64,000 nucleotides of DNA. It comes from Massilia violaceinigra (GTDB taxonomy: Bacteria; Pseudomonadota; Gammaproteobacteria; Burkholderiales; Burkholderiaceae_D). Shown here in pieces: positions 52,277 through 61,259 of this stretch. The notes under the pieces were generated by a model. It did not search any database, had not been told where the DNA came from, and worked only from the letters and a program-made list of their open reading frames with translations. Position 1 is the first letter of the stretch. Each line of letters begins with the position of its first letter. The position numbers and the translations under genes are program-made. The stretch is taken from NCBI RefSeq assembly GCF_002752675.1, contig NZ_CP024608.1:2790001-2854000 (forward strand), given 5' to 3'.

Positions 52277-55200
52277 TCAAACGCCGACGGCGGCCCGGTC
52301 TTCCTCATGCTTCACTTCGTGTTGCCCGTCATGCTCCTGGTCCTTCTCGTTGCCCCTGAACCAGCGCGCCACGCGCCTGCCCAGGCTGTCCAGGTAGGTG
52401 TACGCCACCGGCACCACCACCAAGGTCAGCAAGGTTGAGGTAATCACCCCGCCGATCACCGCGCGCCCCATCGGCGCCTGCGTTTCGCCGCCGTCGCCCA
52501 TGCCGATCGCCATCGGCAGCATGCCGAAGATCATCGCCAGGGTCGTCATCAAAATCGGCCGCAAGCGCACCTGGCCGGCCTCCAGGATCGCATCGTGCTG
52601 GCTCTTGCCTTCGCGCTGCCCGTGATTGGTAAAGTCCACCAGCAAGATCGCGTTCTTGGTCACCAGCCCCATCAGCATCACGATCCCGATCACCGAGAAA
52701 ATATTCAGGGTGCTGCCCGTGACCAGCAAGGCAATCAGCACCCCGATCATCGACAGCGGCAGCGACACCATGATCGCGATCGGCTGCAGGAAGCTGCCGA
52801 ACTGCGAGGCCAGCACCAGGTAGATGAAGATCACCGCGATGCCCAGCGCGGTACCGGCCGCGCCCATCGTTTCGGCCATCTGCTCGGCGTCGCCGCCGAC
52901 GTCGAAGCGCACGCCCTCGGGCAGCTCGATGCTCTTCATGGCCAGCTTGACGTCGCCGTCCACGTCGCCCGTGGGACGCCCTTCGGCGCTGGCGTAGATC
53001 GCCACCCGGCGCTCCAGCGCCTGGCGCTTGAGCACCTGCGGGCTGGTCGAGGGGACGAATTGGACCACCTGGCGCAGCGGCACCATCACCGGATTGCCTT
53101 CGGCATCGCGCTTGCTCGATGCCAGCGACAGGTCGCCCAGGTCGGCCACTTTCTGGCGCCCCGACTTCGGCAGCTGCACGTTGACGTCGTAGTTCTGCCC
53201 GTCCGGCGCCAGCCAGCGGCTGATCTGGTCGCCCGCCACGAACGGGCGCAGCGCCAGCCCGATCTGCTGGGTCGACAGCCCCAGGTCGCTGGCCAGCTCG
53301 TTGTTGATCTTGACGATGGTGGCCGGACTGGCGCCTTCCTGGCTGTATTCGAGGTCGGCGATGCCCTTGATCGCGCGCATCTTGTCGATCAGCTGGTGCG
53401 CCACGGCGTCCAGCTTGGCCTCATCCTGGCCCAGGATGGCGATGAAGATCGGCTTCCAGCCCACCGACATGGTGATCCCGGCGATCGACTGCAGGCGCTC
53501 GCGGATCAAGGCCTCGACTTCCTTCTGCGAGCGGCGCCCGGTCTTGTGCACGTCGGTCAGTTTCAGGTTCATCTGGGCCGTGTGGCGCCCGTTGTCGGTG
53601 CCCACGGTGGTGATCGCGGCCTCGATTTCCCTGAACGGTTTCAGGGCCGCTTCGACCTGCTGCATCTTCTGGTCGGTGTATTCCAGGCTCGATCCGACCG
53701 GCGCCTTGAACTCCATGTGGATGTAGCCGTCGTCCGTTTCCGGGAACATTTCGCCGCCGATCATCGGCATCAAGGCCAGGCTGCCGACGAACAGGGCCAG
53801 CGCCAGCGCCAGGGTCGATTTGCGCCAGCGCAGCGCCAGTTCCAGCACCTTGCCGTACCAGAGGTGCAGGCGCTCGATGCCGTGCTCGATTCTGTCCATG
53901 CCGCGGCCCAGCCACGGCACGTACTTGAAGCGGTCCTTGACCGGGTCGCGCCAGACCGAGGAGAGCATCGGGTCGAGCGTGAAGCTGACGAACAGCGACA
54001 CCATCACCGCCACCGCCACCGTGATCCCGAACTGCAGGAAAAAGCGCCCGATGATGCCTTCCATGAAAGCGACCGGCACGAACACGGCGACGATGGCGAA
54101 CGTGGTGGCCATCACCGCCAGCCCGATTTCATTGGTGCCGTCGTTGGCGGCCTGGGTGTGGCTCTTGCCCATGCCGAGATGGCGCACGATGTTTTCGCGC
54201 ACCACGATGGCGTCGTCGATCAGCAGGCCGATGCACAGCGACAGCGCCATCAAGGTCAGGAAGTTGAGCGTGAAACCGAAGAACTGCATGGCGATGAAGC
54301 TGGCCATCACCGAAATCGGCAGCGTCAGCCCGGTGATGATGGTGCTGCGCCAGGAGTGCAGGAACAGGAACACGATCAGCATGGTCAGCAGCGCGCCTTC
54401 CATGATGGTGCGCTTGACGTTGTCGAGCTGCTTTTGCACGCGGTCGGACTGGTCTTCGAGGATATCGATGCGGATGTCGGCCGGCAGGGTGGCGCCCATG
54501 GCGGTGACGGCTTTCTTGATGCCGGTGCCCACTTCGACCACGTTGGCGTCCTGGATCTTGGTCACTTCGAGCGTGATGGCGCGCTTGCCGTTGATGCGCG
54601 AGATCGAGGTTTCTTCCTGTTCGCCGTCGATCACGTCGGCCACCTGCTCGAGGTAGACCGGGCCGCTGGCGCGGCGCGCCACGATGATCTTGTTAAAGCC
54701 GCGCGCATCCTTGATCTTGCCTTCGATGCGCACCAGCCGTTCGGCCGCGCCCCAGGCGATGTTCCCGGCCGGCAGATTGGCGTTGGTGCTCTGGATCGCA
54801 CGCAGCACTTCATCGACGCCGATGTTCTGGCTGGCCAGGCCGTCGGGCCGGATATGCACCAGGATCTGGCGGTTGGTCGTGCCGCGCACGCGCACCTGGC
54901 CGACCCCGGCCACGCCCTGCAGGCGCTTGGTGATGACTTGCTCGGTCAGGGTCGACAGTTCGCGCAGGCTGCGCTTGTCCGACATGAGCGACAGTTCCAC
55001 GATGGCGCGGCTGTTGTCGCCTTCTTCACGGGCGATGAACGGTTCCTTCGCTTCCTTGGGAAAACCGGGGCGCGCGAGACCGATCTTGTCGCGCATGTCC
55101 GTCATGGCCTTGTCCATGTTGGTCGACAGGTGGAATTCGACCTGCACGCCGGCCCGGCCTTCCCAGGAATTGCTGCGGATTTTCTTCACGCCGCTGACGG

Positions 55201-55417
55201 TGTTGATGGCGTCTTCGAGCGGGCGCGTGATGTCGTTTTCCACCTGTTCGGGCGAGGCGCCGGGGTAGTTAACCTGCACGTAGGCGACCGGAATGGCAAC
55301 GTTGGGCATGCTTTCCACGCCCAGGCGGCGGTACGAGAACAGGCCGAGCACGACCAGGGCCACCATCACCATGGTGGCGAACACCGGATTCTTGATACTG
55401 GTTGTTGTGATCCACAT
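52277..55417 (-). CDS. RND efflux permease, HAE1 type
   Basis: A 1046-residue inner-membrane drug/proton antiporter with the RND layout: TM1 near 12-30, a large periplasmic loop, six helices at about 335-530 including the proton-relay motif SLCIGLLIDDAIVVRENI (paired Asp), a second periplasmic loop from about 560, and helices at about 855-1025. Conserved FPETDDGYIHMEF and GVPVAYTYLD-like VVPVAYTYLDSLGRR are seen. The C-terminus is basic and acidic, ending in EDRAAVGV. The adaptor gene is immediately upstream (3 bp gap). No outer-membrane channel gene is adjacent, so it would borrow a TolC-type partner. Confidence 0.93.
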   Translation of the reverse strand: MWITTTSIKNPVFATMVMVALVVLGLFSYRRLGVESMPNVAIPVAYVQVNYPGASPEQVENDITRPLEDAINTVSGVKKIRSNSWEGRAGVQVEFHLSTNMDKAMTDMRDKIGLARPGFPKEAKEPFIAREEGDNSRAIVELSLMSDKRSLRELSTLTEQVITKRLQGVAGVGQVRVRGTTNRQILVHIRPDGLASQNIGVDEVLRAIQSTNANLPAGNIAWGAAERLVRIEGKIKDARGFNKIIVARRASGPVYLEQVADVIDGEQEETSISRINGKRAITLEVTKIQDANVVEVGTGIKKAVTAMGATLPADIRIDILEDQSDRVQKQLDNVKRTIMEGALLTMLIVFLFLHSWRSTIITGLTLPISVMASFIAMQFFGFTLNFLTLMALSLCIGLLIDDAIVVRENIVRHLGMGKSHTQAANDGTNEIGLAVMATTFAIVAVFVPVAFMEGIIGRFFLQFGITVAVAVMVSLFVSFTLDPMLSSVWRDPVKDRFKYVPWLGRGMDRIEHGIERLHLWYGKVLELALRWRKSTLALALALFVGSLALMPMIGGEMFPETDDGYIHMEFKAPVGSSLEYTDQKMQQVEAALKPFREIEAAITTVGTDNGRHTAQMNLKLTDVHKTGRRSQKEVEALIRERLQSIAGITMSVGWKPIFIAILGQDEAKLDAVAHQLIDKMRAIKGIADLEYSQEGASPATIVKINNELASDLGLSTQQIGLALRPFVAGDQISRWLAPDGQNYDVNVQLPKSGRQKVADLGDLSLASSKRDAEGNPVMVPLRQVVQFVPSTSPQVLKRQALERRVAIYASAEGRPTGDVDGDVKLAMKSIELPEGVRFDVGGDAEQMAETMGAAGTALGIAVIFIYLVLASQFGSFLQPIAIMVSLPLSMIGVLIALLVTGSTLNIFSVIGIVMLMGLVTKNAILLVDFTNHGQREGKSQHDAILEAGQVRLRPILMTTLAMIFGMLPMAIGMGDGGETQAPMGRAVIGGVITSTLLTLVVVPVAYTYLDSLGRRVARWFRGNEKDQEHDGQHEVKHEEDRAAVGV

Positions 55418-55420
55418 GGC

Positions 55421-56653
55421 TCAGCCTTTCGGAGCGGCGGGGGCGGCCGGCGCGCTGGTGACGCTGGCGGTGGCCGGCGGCTCGCTCAGTTTTACCTGGC
55501 TGCCGGGCTTGACCGCGTCGAGGCGGGCGGTGATCACGCGCGCGCCGTGCTCCAGGCCATCGGTCACTTCGACCATGCCTTCATCGTCGTTGCGCAGGCC
55601 GAGGGTGACCGGGCGCACCACCACCTTGCCGGATTCGACGACGTAGACCACGTCGATCTCCTTACCCTTCTCCTTGTCCTTGCGCAGGGCGGCGACCGGC
55701 AGCAGCGGGCGCAGTGCCGATTTCTGGGTGGTGATCGCGCCCTTGGCGAACATGCCGCCGCGCAGGGCGCTGTCGGCATTGTCGACACTGATATAGACCA
55801 GCATGCCGCGCGAACCGGTTTCGGTGGTCGGGTTGATGCGCGCCACCTTGCCGGGGAAAGTGCGGGATGGATAGCCATCGACCCGGAAACGCACTTCCTG
55901 GCCGACCTTCACGCGCGGAATGTCCGACGCCGGCACCTGCGCTTCGAGCGTCAACTGCTGCAGGTTGACGATCGAGAACGCCGGCATGTCGGGCGAGAGC
56001 TTGTCGCCGGCCTGCACATGGCGCTTGCTGACCACGCCGGCCAGCGGCGCGCGGATCACCGTGTCGTTCAGGGCGATGCGTGCCAGCTCGACCTGGGCCT
56101 GGGCGGCGCGCACGCTGGCGCGCGCCAGCGCCACGCTGTTTTCGGTGGTGTCGTAGGCGTTTTGCGAAATGTATTTTTGCGCCAGCAGGGCGGCGCTGTT
56201 GGCATTGTTCTTGGTGGCCATCGACAGGCGCGCAGTGGCTTCATCGAGCGCGGCCTGCTGCTGCGCCATGCGCGCCTTCTGGTCGGCCTGGTCGAGCCGC
56301 GCCAGCACCTGGCCGGCGGCCACGTTCATGCCTTCCTGCACGGTCGTTTCCAGCACCTGGCCCGAGACCTTGGACTTGACGGTGGCCTGGGTCAGCGGCG
56401 CGAGCGAACCGGACAGCGGCATGTTCACGCTCAGCTCGCCGGCGGCGATCGCCGCCACGTCGGCGCGCGCCAGTTCGTACACCGGCGCAGCCTTCTTGGC
56501 GTCCGGGCCCTGGGCGGCCGGCTTGCGCGCCTGCACGGTGAACCAGGCGCCGGCGCCGAGGGCGACGATCAGTACGCCCAGCGCGGGAGCGCGCCAGCGT
56601 GGCTTGCGGAGGGTGGGCTGGGCCGGCGCGCTGGGCAAGGTCTCGAGTTTCAT
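55421..56653 (-). CDS. RND efflux membrane-fusion (adaptor) protein
   Basis: A 410-residue HlyD-like adaptor anchored by one N-terminal helix (RAPALGVLIVALGAGAWFTV). The barrel-sandwich hybrid has GQVLETTVQEGMNVAAGQVL, a helical hairpin (AALDEATARLSMATKNNANS), then DTVIRAPLAGVVSKRHVQAG, and the beta-barrel has RVKVGQEVRFRVDGYPSRTF. It links the RND permease to an outer-membrane channel. The ATG at 56653 is chosen; the in-frame extension to 56752 is poorly composed. Co-transcribed with the permease. Confidence 0.92.
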   Translation of the reverse strand: MKLETLPSAPAQPTLRKPRWRAPALGVLIVALGAGAWFTVQARKPAAQGPDAKKAAPVYELARADVAAIAAGELSVNMPLSGSLAPLTQATVKSKVSGQVLETTVQEGMNVAAGQVLARLDQADQKARMAQQQAALDEATARLSMATKNNANSAALLAQKYISQNAYDTTENSVALARASVRAAQAQVELARIALNDTVIRAPLAGVVSKRHVQAGDKLSPDMPAFSIVNLQQLTLEAQVPASDIPRVKVGQEVRFRVDGYPSRTFPGKVARINPTTETGSRGMLVYISVDNADSALRGGMFAKGAITTQKSALRPLLPVAALRKDKEKGKEIDVVYVVESGKVVVRPVTLGLRNDDEGMVEVTDGLEHGARVITARLDAVKPGSQVKLSEPPATASVTSAPAAPAAPKG

Positions 56654-56999
56654 GGTGGCTTGGTCTTCTTCTGGTCGGGCGGGTGGTTGGGGCGCAGTGC
56701 GGCTCGCCTTGCGGAGCGCAGGTGCACCGTCCTGTGCGCAGGATGGTGTCACGGGCGCATGTTGTCACTATAGAAAACCGGCGCCCCGGCCGCACCCCGA
56801 ATGCGACAGACCGCCGTTTGTGCACGACGAACTGCGAAAAAACCCGACAAAGCGCAAATTTTGCGGATTAGAAACAATTCTCCCGGCCTCCACTTTGCGT
56901 GCGCGCAAACGGAACCGAACCTGGGTCGTCAGAATGGGTCTAAGAAGTCATGGCCGGCGTGCCGGCAAGCTCTGTCCACAACGAAATGAAGGGATCGCC

Positions 57000-59534
57000 G
57001 TGAGTGCTGATAAACCTGCCCAAATGGGCAGTGTCGAGCCGGATGGACCGGGACGCGAGGCGCTCGACGTCCTGTACCGTTTCGTCGCTGCCCTTGAACT
57101 GGCGCCGACGGTGGCCGTGCACAGCACCGACCGCAACGGCATCGTGCGCTACTGGAACCATACCTGCGCCGAGGTCTTCGGCGTCAGTTCGGCCGAGGCG
57201 GTCGGGCGTCCCCTGACCAGCCTGGCCTCGCACCTGGAGCGCGAGGAAGACTTCCGCAACACGCTCGACACGGTCTGGAAGACCGGCCGCACGGCGCCGC
57301 CGCGCGACTGGCGCATCAAGCGCCTCGACGGCGCCGAGCGCTGGCTGTATTCGACCCACTTCCCGGTGCTGCGCGACGGCGTGACGCAGCAACTGTTCTG
57401 CATGGAAGTGGACATCAGCAAGCGCAAGGTCGACGAAGCGGACCTGATCGAAGCGGGCATCAACTTCCGCCAGCTGTTCGAGCGCTCGACCGACGCCATC
57501 GTGCTAATCAAGGGCAACGGCATCATCGATGCCAACCCGGCCGCCCTAGCCATGTTCCGCTGCGCCGGCAAGCAAGACATGGTCGGCAAGACCCTGCTCG
57601 ATTTTTCGCCCGAGGTGCAGGCCACCGGCGAAACCTCGACCGTGGCCGACGCCGCCCTGACGGCGCGCGCCTTTATCGACGGCAACCACCGCTACGAGTG
57701 GGAATTCTACCTGTCGGACCATACCCATATCTGGGCCGAGGTGCTGCTCACCTCGGTTACCCTGGACCATGAATTCCTGTCCTACGCGGTGCTGCGCGAC
57801 ATTTCCCCGCGCAAGGCGGCCGAACATGCGCTGGCCATGGCCGCGCGCGTGTTCGAGAAGTCGCGCGACGCCATTCTCATCACCGACCGCCACTACCGGG
57901 TCATCGCGGTCAACCAGGCGTTTACCGCCCTGACCGGGGTGGCGGCGGCCGAGGTGATGGGCGGCGACGTGCCGGGCTTGCGCTCGGGCATGCACGAACC
58001 GGCGTTCTACCAGCAGATCTGGGACTTCGTCGCGGTGCACGACCACTGGGAAGGCGAGGTGTGCTGCGTACGGCGCGAGGAGGGCGATCTCCCGGTATGG
58101 GTAGCGGTGACGGCCATTCGCGACAGCGCCGAGCAGGTCTCGAACTACATGGCGATCATGACCGACATCACCGAGCGCAAGCGCGCCGAGGAACAGACCC
58201 GCTACCTGGCCGAGCACGACTTCCTGACCGATTTGCCGAACCGCGTGCTGTTCCTCGACCGTCTGCAGCAGGCGCTGGTGTCGGCGCGGCGCCAGCACAC
58301 CAAGGTGGGCGTCATGTTCCTCGACCTGGACCGCTTCAAGGGCATCAACGACAGCTTCGGCCACCACGTGGGCGACGCCGTGCTCAAGGAAGTGGCCACG
58401 CGCCTCACCGGCTGCGTGCGCGGGGTCGATACCGTCAGCCGACAGGGCGGCGACGAGTTCGTAGTCATCCTGGCCGACATCGGCGGGGTCGACCAGGCCG
58501 CCCACGTGGCCACCAGCGTCATGCACGCGGTGGCGCAGCCGGTGCGCAGCGATGGCCACACGATCAGCCTGTCGGTCTCGATCGGCATCGCCATCTGCCC
58601 GGACGACGGCGCCGACATCGACACCCTGCTGAAAAACGCCGACGTGGCCATGTACCACGCCAAGCAGAACGGGCGCAACGCCTTCAGCTTCTTCAATGCC
58701 GACATGAATGCCCACGTCATCGAACGGGTGCAGATCGAGAACGAATTGCGGCATGCGCTGTCGAACCAGGAGTTCCTGCTCGAATACCTGCCCGAGGTGA
58801 ACATCGCCAGCGGCCAGACCATCGCGGTCGAGGCACTGCTGCGCTGGCGCCATCCGCAGCGCGGGCTGCTCATGCCGCACCAGTTCATTCCGGTGGCCGA
58901 AGAATGCGGGCTGATGGTGCCGATCGGCGAATGGGTGCTGCGCCAGGCGTGCGCGCGGGCGCGCGCGTGGCGCGACGAGGGCTGTCCGGTGGTGGTGGCG
59001 GTCAATCTGTCGGGGGCGCAGTTCATCGACAGCGGCCTGGTGCACAGCGTCGAGGAAGCGCTGCGGCTGTCCGGGTTGGCGCCCGAATTTCTCGACCTCG
59101 AGTTTACCGAAAGCGTCATCATGCGCGGCGACGACGCCACCATGGCCACCATCGCCACCTTGCGCGCGCTCGGGGTGCAGCTGACCATCGACGACTTCGG
59201 CACCGGGTATTCGAGCCTGAGCTTCCTGCGCCGCTATCCGCTGACCAAGCTGAAGATCCACAGCTCGTTCGTGAAAGACATTGTGGACGCGAATACGGAC
59301 GCGCCGGCGAACGCGAACGCGCCGGCGAATGCGAGCGCGAACGCGTCCGCCAAGGCGAATCTGATTCCGGCCATCATCGCGGTGGCGCGCAGCCTCAAGC
59401 TGCGCGTGATCGCCGAGGGCGTCGAGACGGCCGAGCAGCTGCTGTTTCTACGGCAGCATGGCTGCGACGATTACCAGGGGTATTACGCGAGCATGGCGTC
59501 GAGCGACCCGGACCTCAAACCCCGCCCTCGCTGA
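57000..59534 (+). CDS. PAS-PAS-GGDEF-EAL cyclic-di-GMP protein
   Basis: An 844-residue cytoplasmic protein: three PAS-type sensory segments (about 20-150, 150-275, 280-395), GGDEF (GGDEF at 483-487, with an RxxD-like site upstream not obvious) and EAL (EAL at 611-613; LEFTESVIM; DDFGTGYSSLSFL; AEGVETAEQL). GGDEF and most EAL residues are intact; the usual KID is KIH, so the Asp is replaced. After it, residues 764-787 are an Asn/Ala/Pro-rich insert (ANTDAPANANAPANASANAS...), absent from normal EAL domains. A GTG start at 57000 is supported by AAGGG 7 bases upstream. It either makes or breaks c-di-GMP. Confidence 0.9.
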   Translation: MSADKPAQMGSVEPDGPGREALDVLYRFVAALELAPTVAVHSTDRNGIVRYWNHTCAEVFGVSSAEAVGRPLTSLASHLEREEDFRNTLDTVWKTGRTAPPRDWRIKRLDGAERWLYSTHFPVLRDGVTQQLFCMEVDISKRKVDEADLIEAGINFRQLFERSTDAIVLIKGNGIIDANPAALAMFRCAGKQDMVGKTLLDFSPEVQATGETSTVADAALTARAFIDGNHRYEWEFYLSDHTHIWAEVLLTSVTLDHEFLSYAVLRDISPRKAAEHALAMAARVFEKSRDAILITDRHYRVIAVNQAFTALTGVAAAEVMGGDVPGLRSGMHEPAFYQQIWDFVAVHDHWEGEVCCVRREEGDLPVWVAVTAIRDSAEQVSNYMAIMTDITERKRAEEQTRYLAEHDFLTDLPNRVLFLDRLQQALVSARRQHTKVGVMFLDLDRFKGINDSFGHHVGDAVLKEVATRLTGCVRGVDTVSRQGGDEFVVILADIGGVDQAAHVATSVMHAVAQPVRSDGHTISLSVSIGIAICPDDGADIDTLLKNADVAMYHAKQNGRNAFSFFNADMNAHVIERVQIENELRHALSNQEFLLEYLPEVNIASGQTIAVEALLRWRHPQRGLLMPHQFIPVAEECGLMVPIGEWVLRQACARARAWRDEGCPVVVAVNLSGAQFIDSGLVHSVEEALRLSGLAPEFLDLEFTESVIMRGDDATMATIATLRALGVQLTIDDFGTGYSSLSFLRRYPLTKLKIHSSFVKDIVDANTDAPANANAPANASANASAKANLIPAIIAVARSLKLRVIAEGVETAEQLLFLRQHGCDDYQGYYASMASSDPDLKPRPR
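59289..59360 (+). repeat. Imperfect tandem repeat within the EAL-encoding region
   Basis: A 72-bp run built from variants of gcgaacgcg/gcgccggcg, coding for alternating Ala with Asn, Pro, Asp or Ser. It is in frame and adds 24 residues to the EAL domain. Such runs arise by slippage and vary between strains. Confidence 0.8.
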
Positions 59535-60489
59535 GGCCGCGCGGCCCGTCGAACAGGCGGATACGCGCCAGCACCTGGCCGTGGTCGGACGCCTCGGGCA
59601 GTTCCAGCACGACGTGGTCGTTCAGGTACACCACATCGACCACCTCGCCGATTGCGTTGGGCAGGGCAGCGTTGAATTCTTCCGACACCAGTATGTGGTC
59701 GATGGTCGTGTAGTGGCTGTCGTGCACGATGGAAAAGCCCACGTGGCGCAGGTGATCCTGGCGCTGCTGCAGCTGGTAGGCGTCGAACATGCGGTCGCCC
59801 AGGGTATTGCCGTTACCCAGCACGATCATGGTGGTCACGGCGTCGGCCACATCGTTGAAGTCGCCCAGCACCACGCGCGGACGCTGGTGTTCTTTGGCCA
59901 GCTGGCTCAGGAACACGCGCAGGGCCGCCGCTTCGGTGCCGCGCCGGATCAGCGAGCGCAGGCAGGCCAGCGCGTACAGTTGCGGGTCTTCGCTGCTGTC
60001 GCCGTTGCGGTAGTCGGGACGCTTGGACTTGAGGTGCACCACCACCACGTCGACCGTGCAGTCGGGCGAGACGATCACCGGCGCATGGATCACGGCGCGC
60101 GAAAAACGGTCGGCTTCGCGGCTGCCGGGCGGCAGCGCCACGCCCTCGGGGAACTGCAGGTGGGCCACGCCGGGCGCGGCCAGGGGCAGGCGCGATACCA
60201 GCGCCACGCTGGGCGTGAGGCGTTCGGCGGCCGGATCGGGATCGAAGCCGACGTGGAAGGCGTCGCGGTAGCGGCGGGTGCGCGCCAGCGCTTCGCGCAG
60301 GGCGGCCTGCGAAAAAATCTCCTGGAAGCCGATCACGTCGGCATCGAGCAGGTCGATCTGGCGTGCGGTCCAGTTCAGCTTGGCCTCGTATTCTTCCGGC
60401 GTGGACGGCAGGAGATTGTCGTACAGCTTCGCGCCGGGCGGGGCGAGGTTGTACACATTGAAGGTGGCAAAGCGAATTTCTTGCTGCAT
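59515..60489 (-). CDS. Endonuclease/exonuclease/phosphatase family protein
   Basis: A 324-residue protein with the EEP fold: IRFATFNVYNLAPPG at the start (Asn), VIGFQEIFS with the metal-binding Glu, VVVHLKSKRPDY (His), VVLGDFNDVADAV (GDFN motif) and TTIDHILVSEE with the terminal DH. The set is complete for a metal-dependent phosphodiesterase acting on DNA, RNA or lipid head groups. It has no signal peptide. It is convergent with the GGDEF-EAL gene, with a 20-bp overlap of the two 3' ends. The substrate is unknown. Confidence 0.9.
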   Translation of the reverse strand: MQQEIRFATFNVYNLAPPGAKLYDNLLPSTPEEYEAKLNWTARQIDLLDADVIGFQEIFSQAALREALARTRRYRDAFHVGFDPDPAAERLTPSVALVSRLPLAAPGVAHLQFPEGVALPPGSREADRFSRAVIHAPVIVSPDCTVDVVVVHLKSKRPDYRNGDSSEDPQLYALACLRSLIRRGTEAAALRVFLSQLAKEHQRPRVVLGDFNDVADAVTTMIVLGNGNTLGDRMFDAYQLQQRQDHLRHVGFSIVHDSHYTTIDHILVSEEFNAALPNAIGEVVDVVYLNDHVVLELPEASDHGQVLARIRLFDGPRGLSEGGV

Positions 60490-60527
60490 AATAAGAAACT
60501 CCTCATTGAACGTTTAGCGTATCACGC

Positions 60528-61019
60528 ATGGCCAAGAAAGAGCACATTTCCGAAACACCGGCGACGCAGTTCCTGCGCAAGCATGGTGTGATTTTCAGCG
60601 AACATCCCTATCCGTATGAAGAGCATGGCGGCACGTCGGTGTCGGCGCGCGAGCTCGGTGTGTCCGAGCATTCGGTGGTCAAGACGCTGGTGATGCAGGA
60701 CGAAGCGGCCAAGCCGCTCATCGTACTGATGCATGGCGACTGCAAGGTGTCGACCAAGAACCTGGCGCGCGCCATTCCCTGCAAGTCGGTCGAGCCGTGC
60801 AAGCCCGAGGTGGCGCAGCGCCATTCCGGTTTCCAGATCGGCGGCACCTCGCCGTTCGGCACGCGCAAGGCGCTGCCGGTGTATGTGGAAGGAAGCATCC
60901 TGGTGCTGGAAACGATTTATATCAACGGCGGCCGGCGCGGCTACCTGGTCGGCATCGCTCCGCAGGTGCTGGTCGATCTGCTCGGCGCGCGCGCGGTGAG
61001 CTGCGCGCTGGAAGAATAG
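60528..61019 (+). CDS. ybaK: YbaK/EbsC Cys-tRNA(Pro) deacylase
   Basis: A 163-residue trans-editing factor that hydrolyses Cys-tRNA(Pro). ATQFLRKHGVIFSEHPYPYE, VSARELGVSEHSVVKTLVMQ, LMHGDCKVSTKNLARAI (conserved Lys) and GGTSPFGTRKALPVYVE are the family core. The length is typical. It is divergent from the nuclease gene (38-bp gap). Confidence 0.95.
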   Translation: MAKKEHISETPATQFLRKHGVIFSEHPYPYEEHGGTSVSARELGVSEHSVVKTLVMQDEAAKPLIVLMHGDCKVSTKNLARAIPCKSVEPCKPEVAQRHSGFQIGGTSPFGTRKALPVYVEGSILVLETIYINGGRRGYLVGIAPQVLVDLLGARAVSCALEE

Positions 61020-61100
61020 ACGCTGGCCGTCCGACGCGCGCCAGGCGTGGGGATGCGAATAAATGCATGAGTGAAAGTATTTGAGGCGGCTAACCGTCTC

Positions 61101-61119
61101 GGATGCCTTTGGCGCATCC
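61101..61119. promoter_or_regulatory. Hairpin in the leader of the metalloprotease gene
   Basis: GGATGC and GCATCC (61101-61106 / 61114-61119) form a small stem, followed by A+T-rich sequence to 61250 that probably carries the promoter. It could end ybaK transcription weakly (a TTTT follows at about 61130). Confidence 0.3.
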
Positions 61120-61259
61120 TCAGCCGTGGTTTTGATACAAAAATTTTACGAAAATTTCACTAATATTCTTAACAAAAGTTTACTTTGTCGAGTCCGGCAG
61201 GATAATGTGCAGCCTGTTTGCATAGAAATACATCCTTGAAACGCTGAACCGGAGTCGAT

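Noticed and set aside
56169..56999. N-terminal extension of the GGDEF-EAL frame
   Set aside because: It runs antisense through the adaptor gene; a GTG at 57000 with AAGGG upstream is the plausible start.
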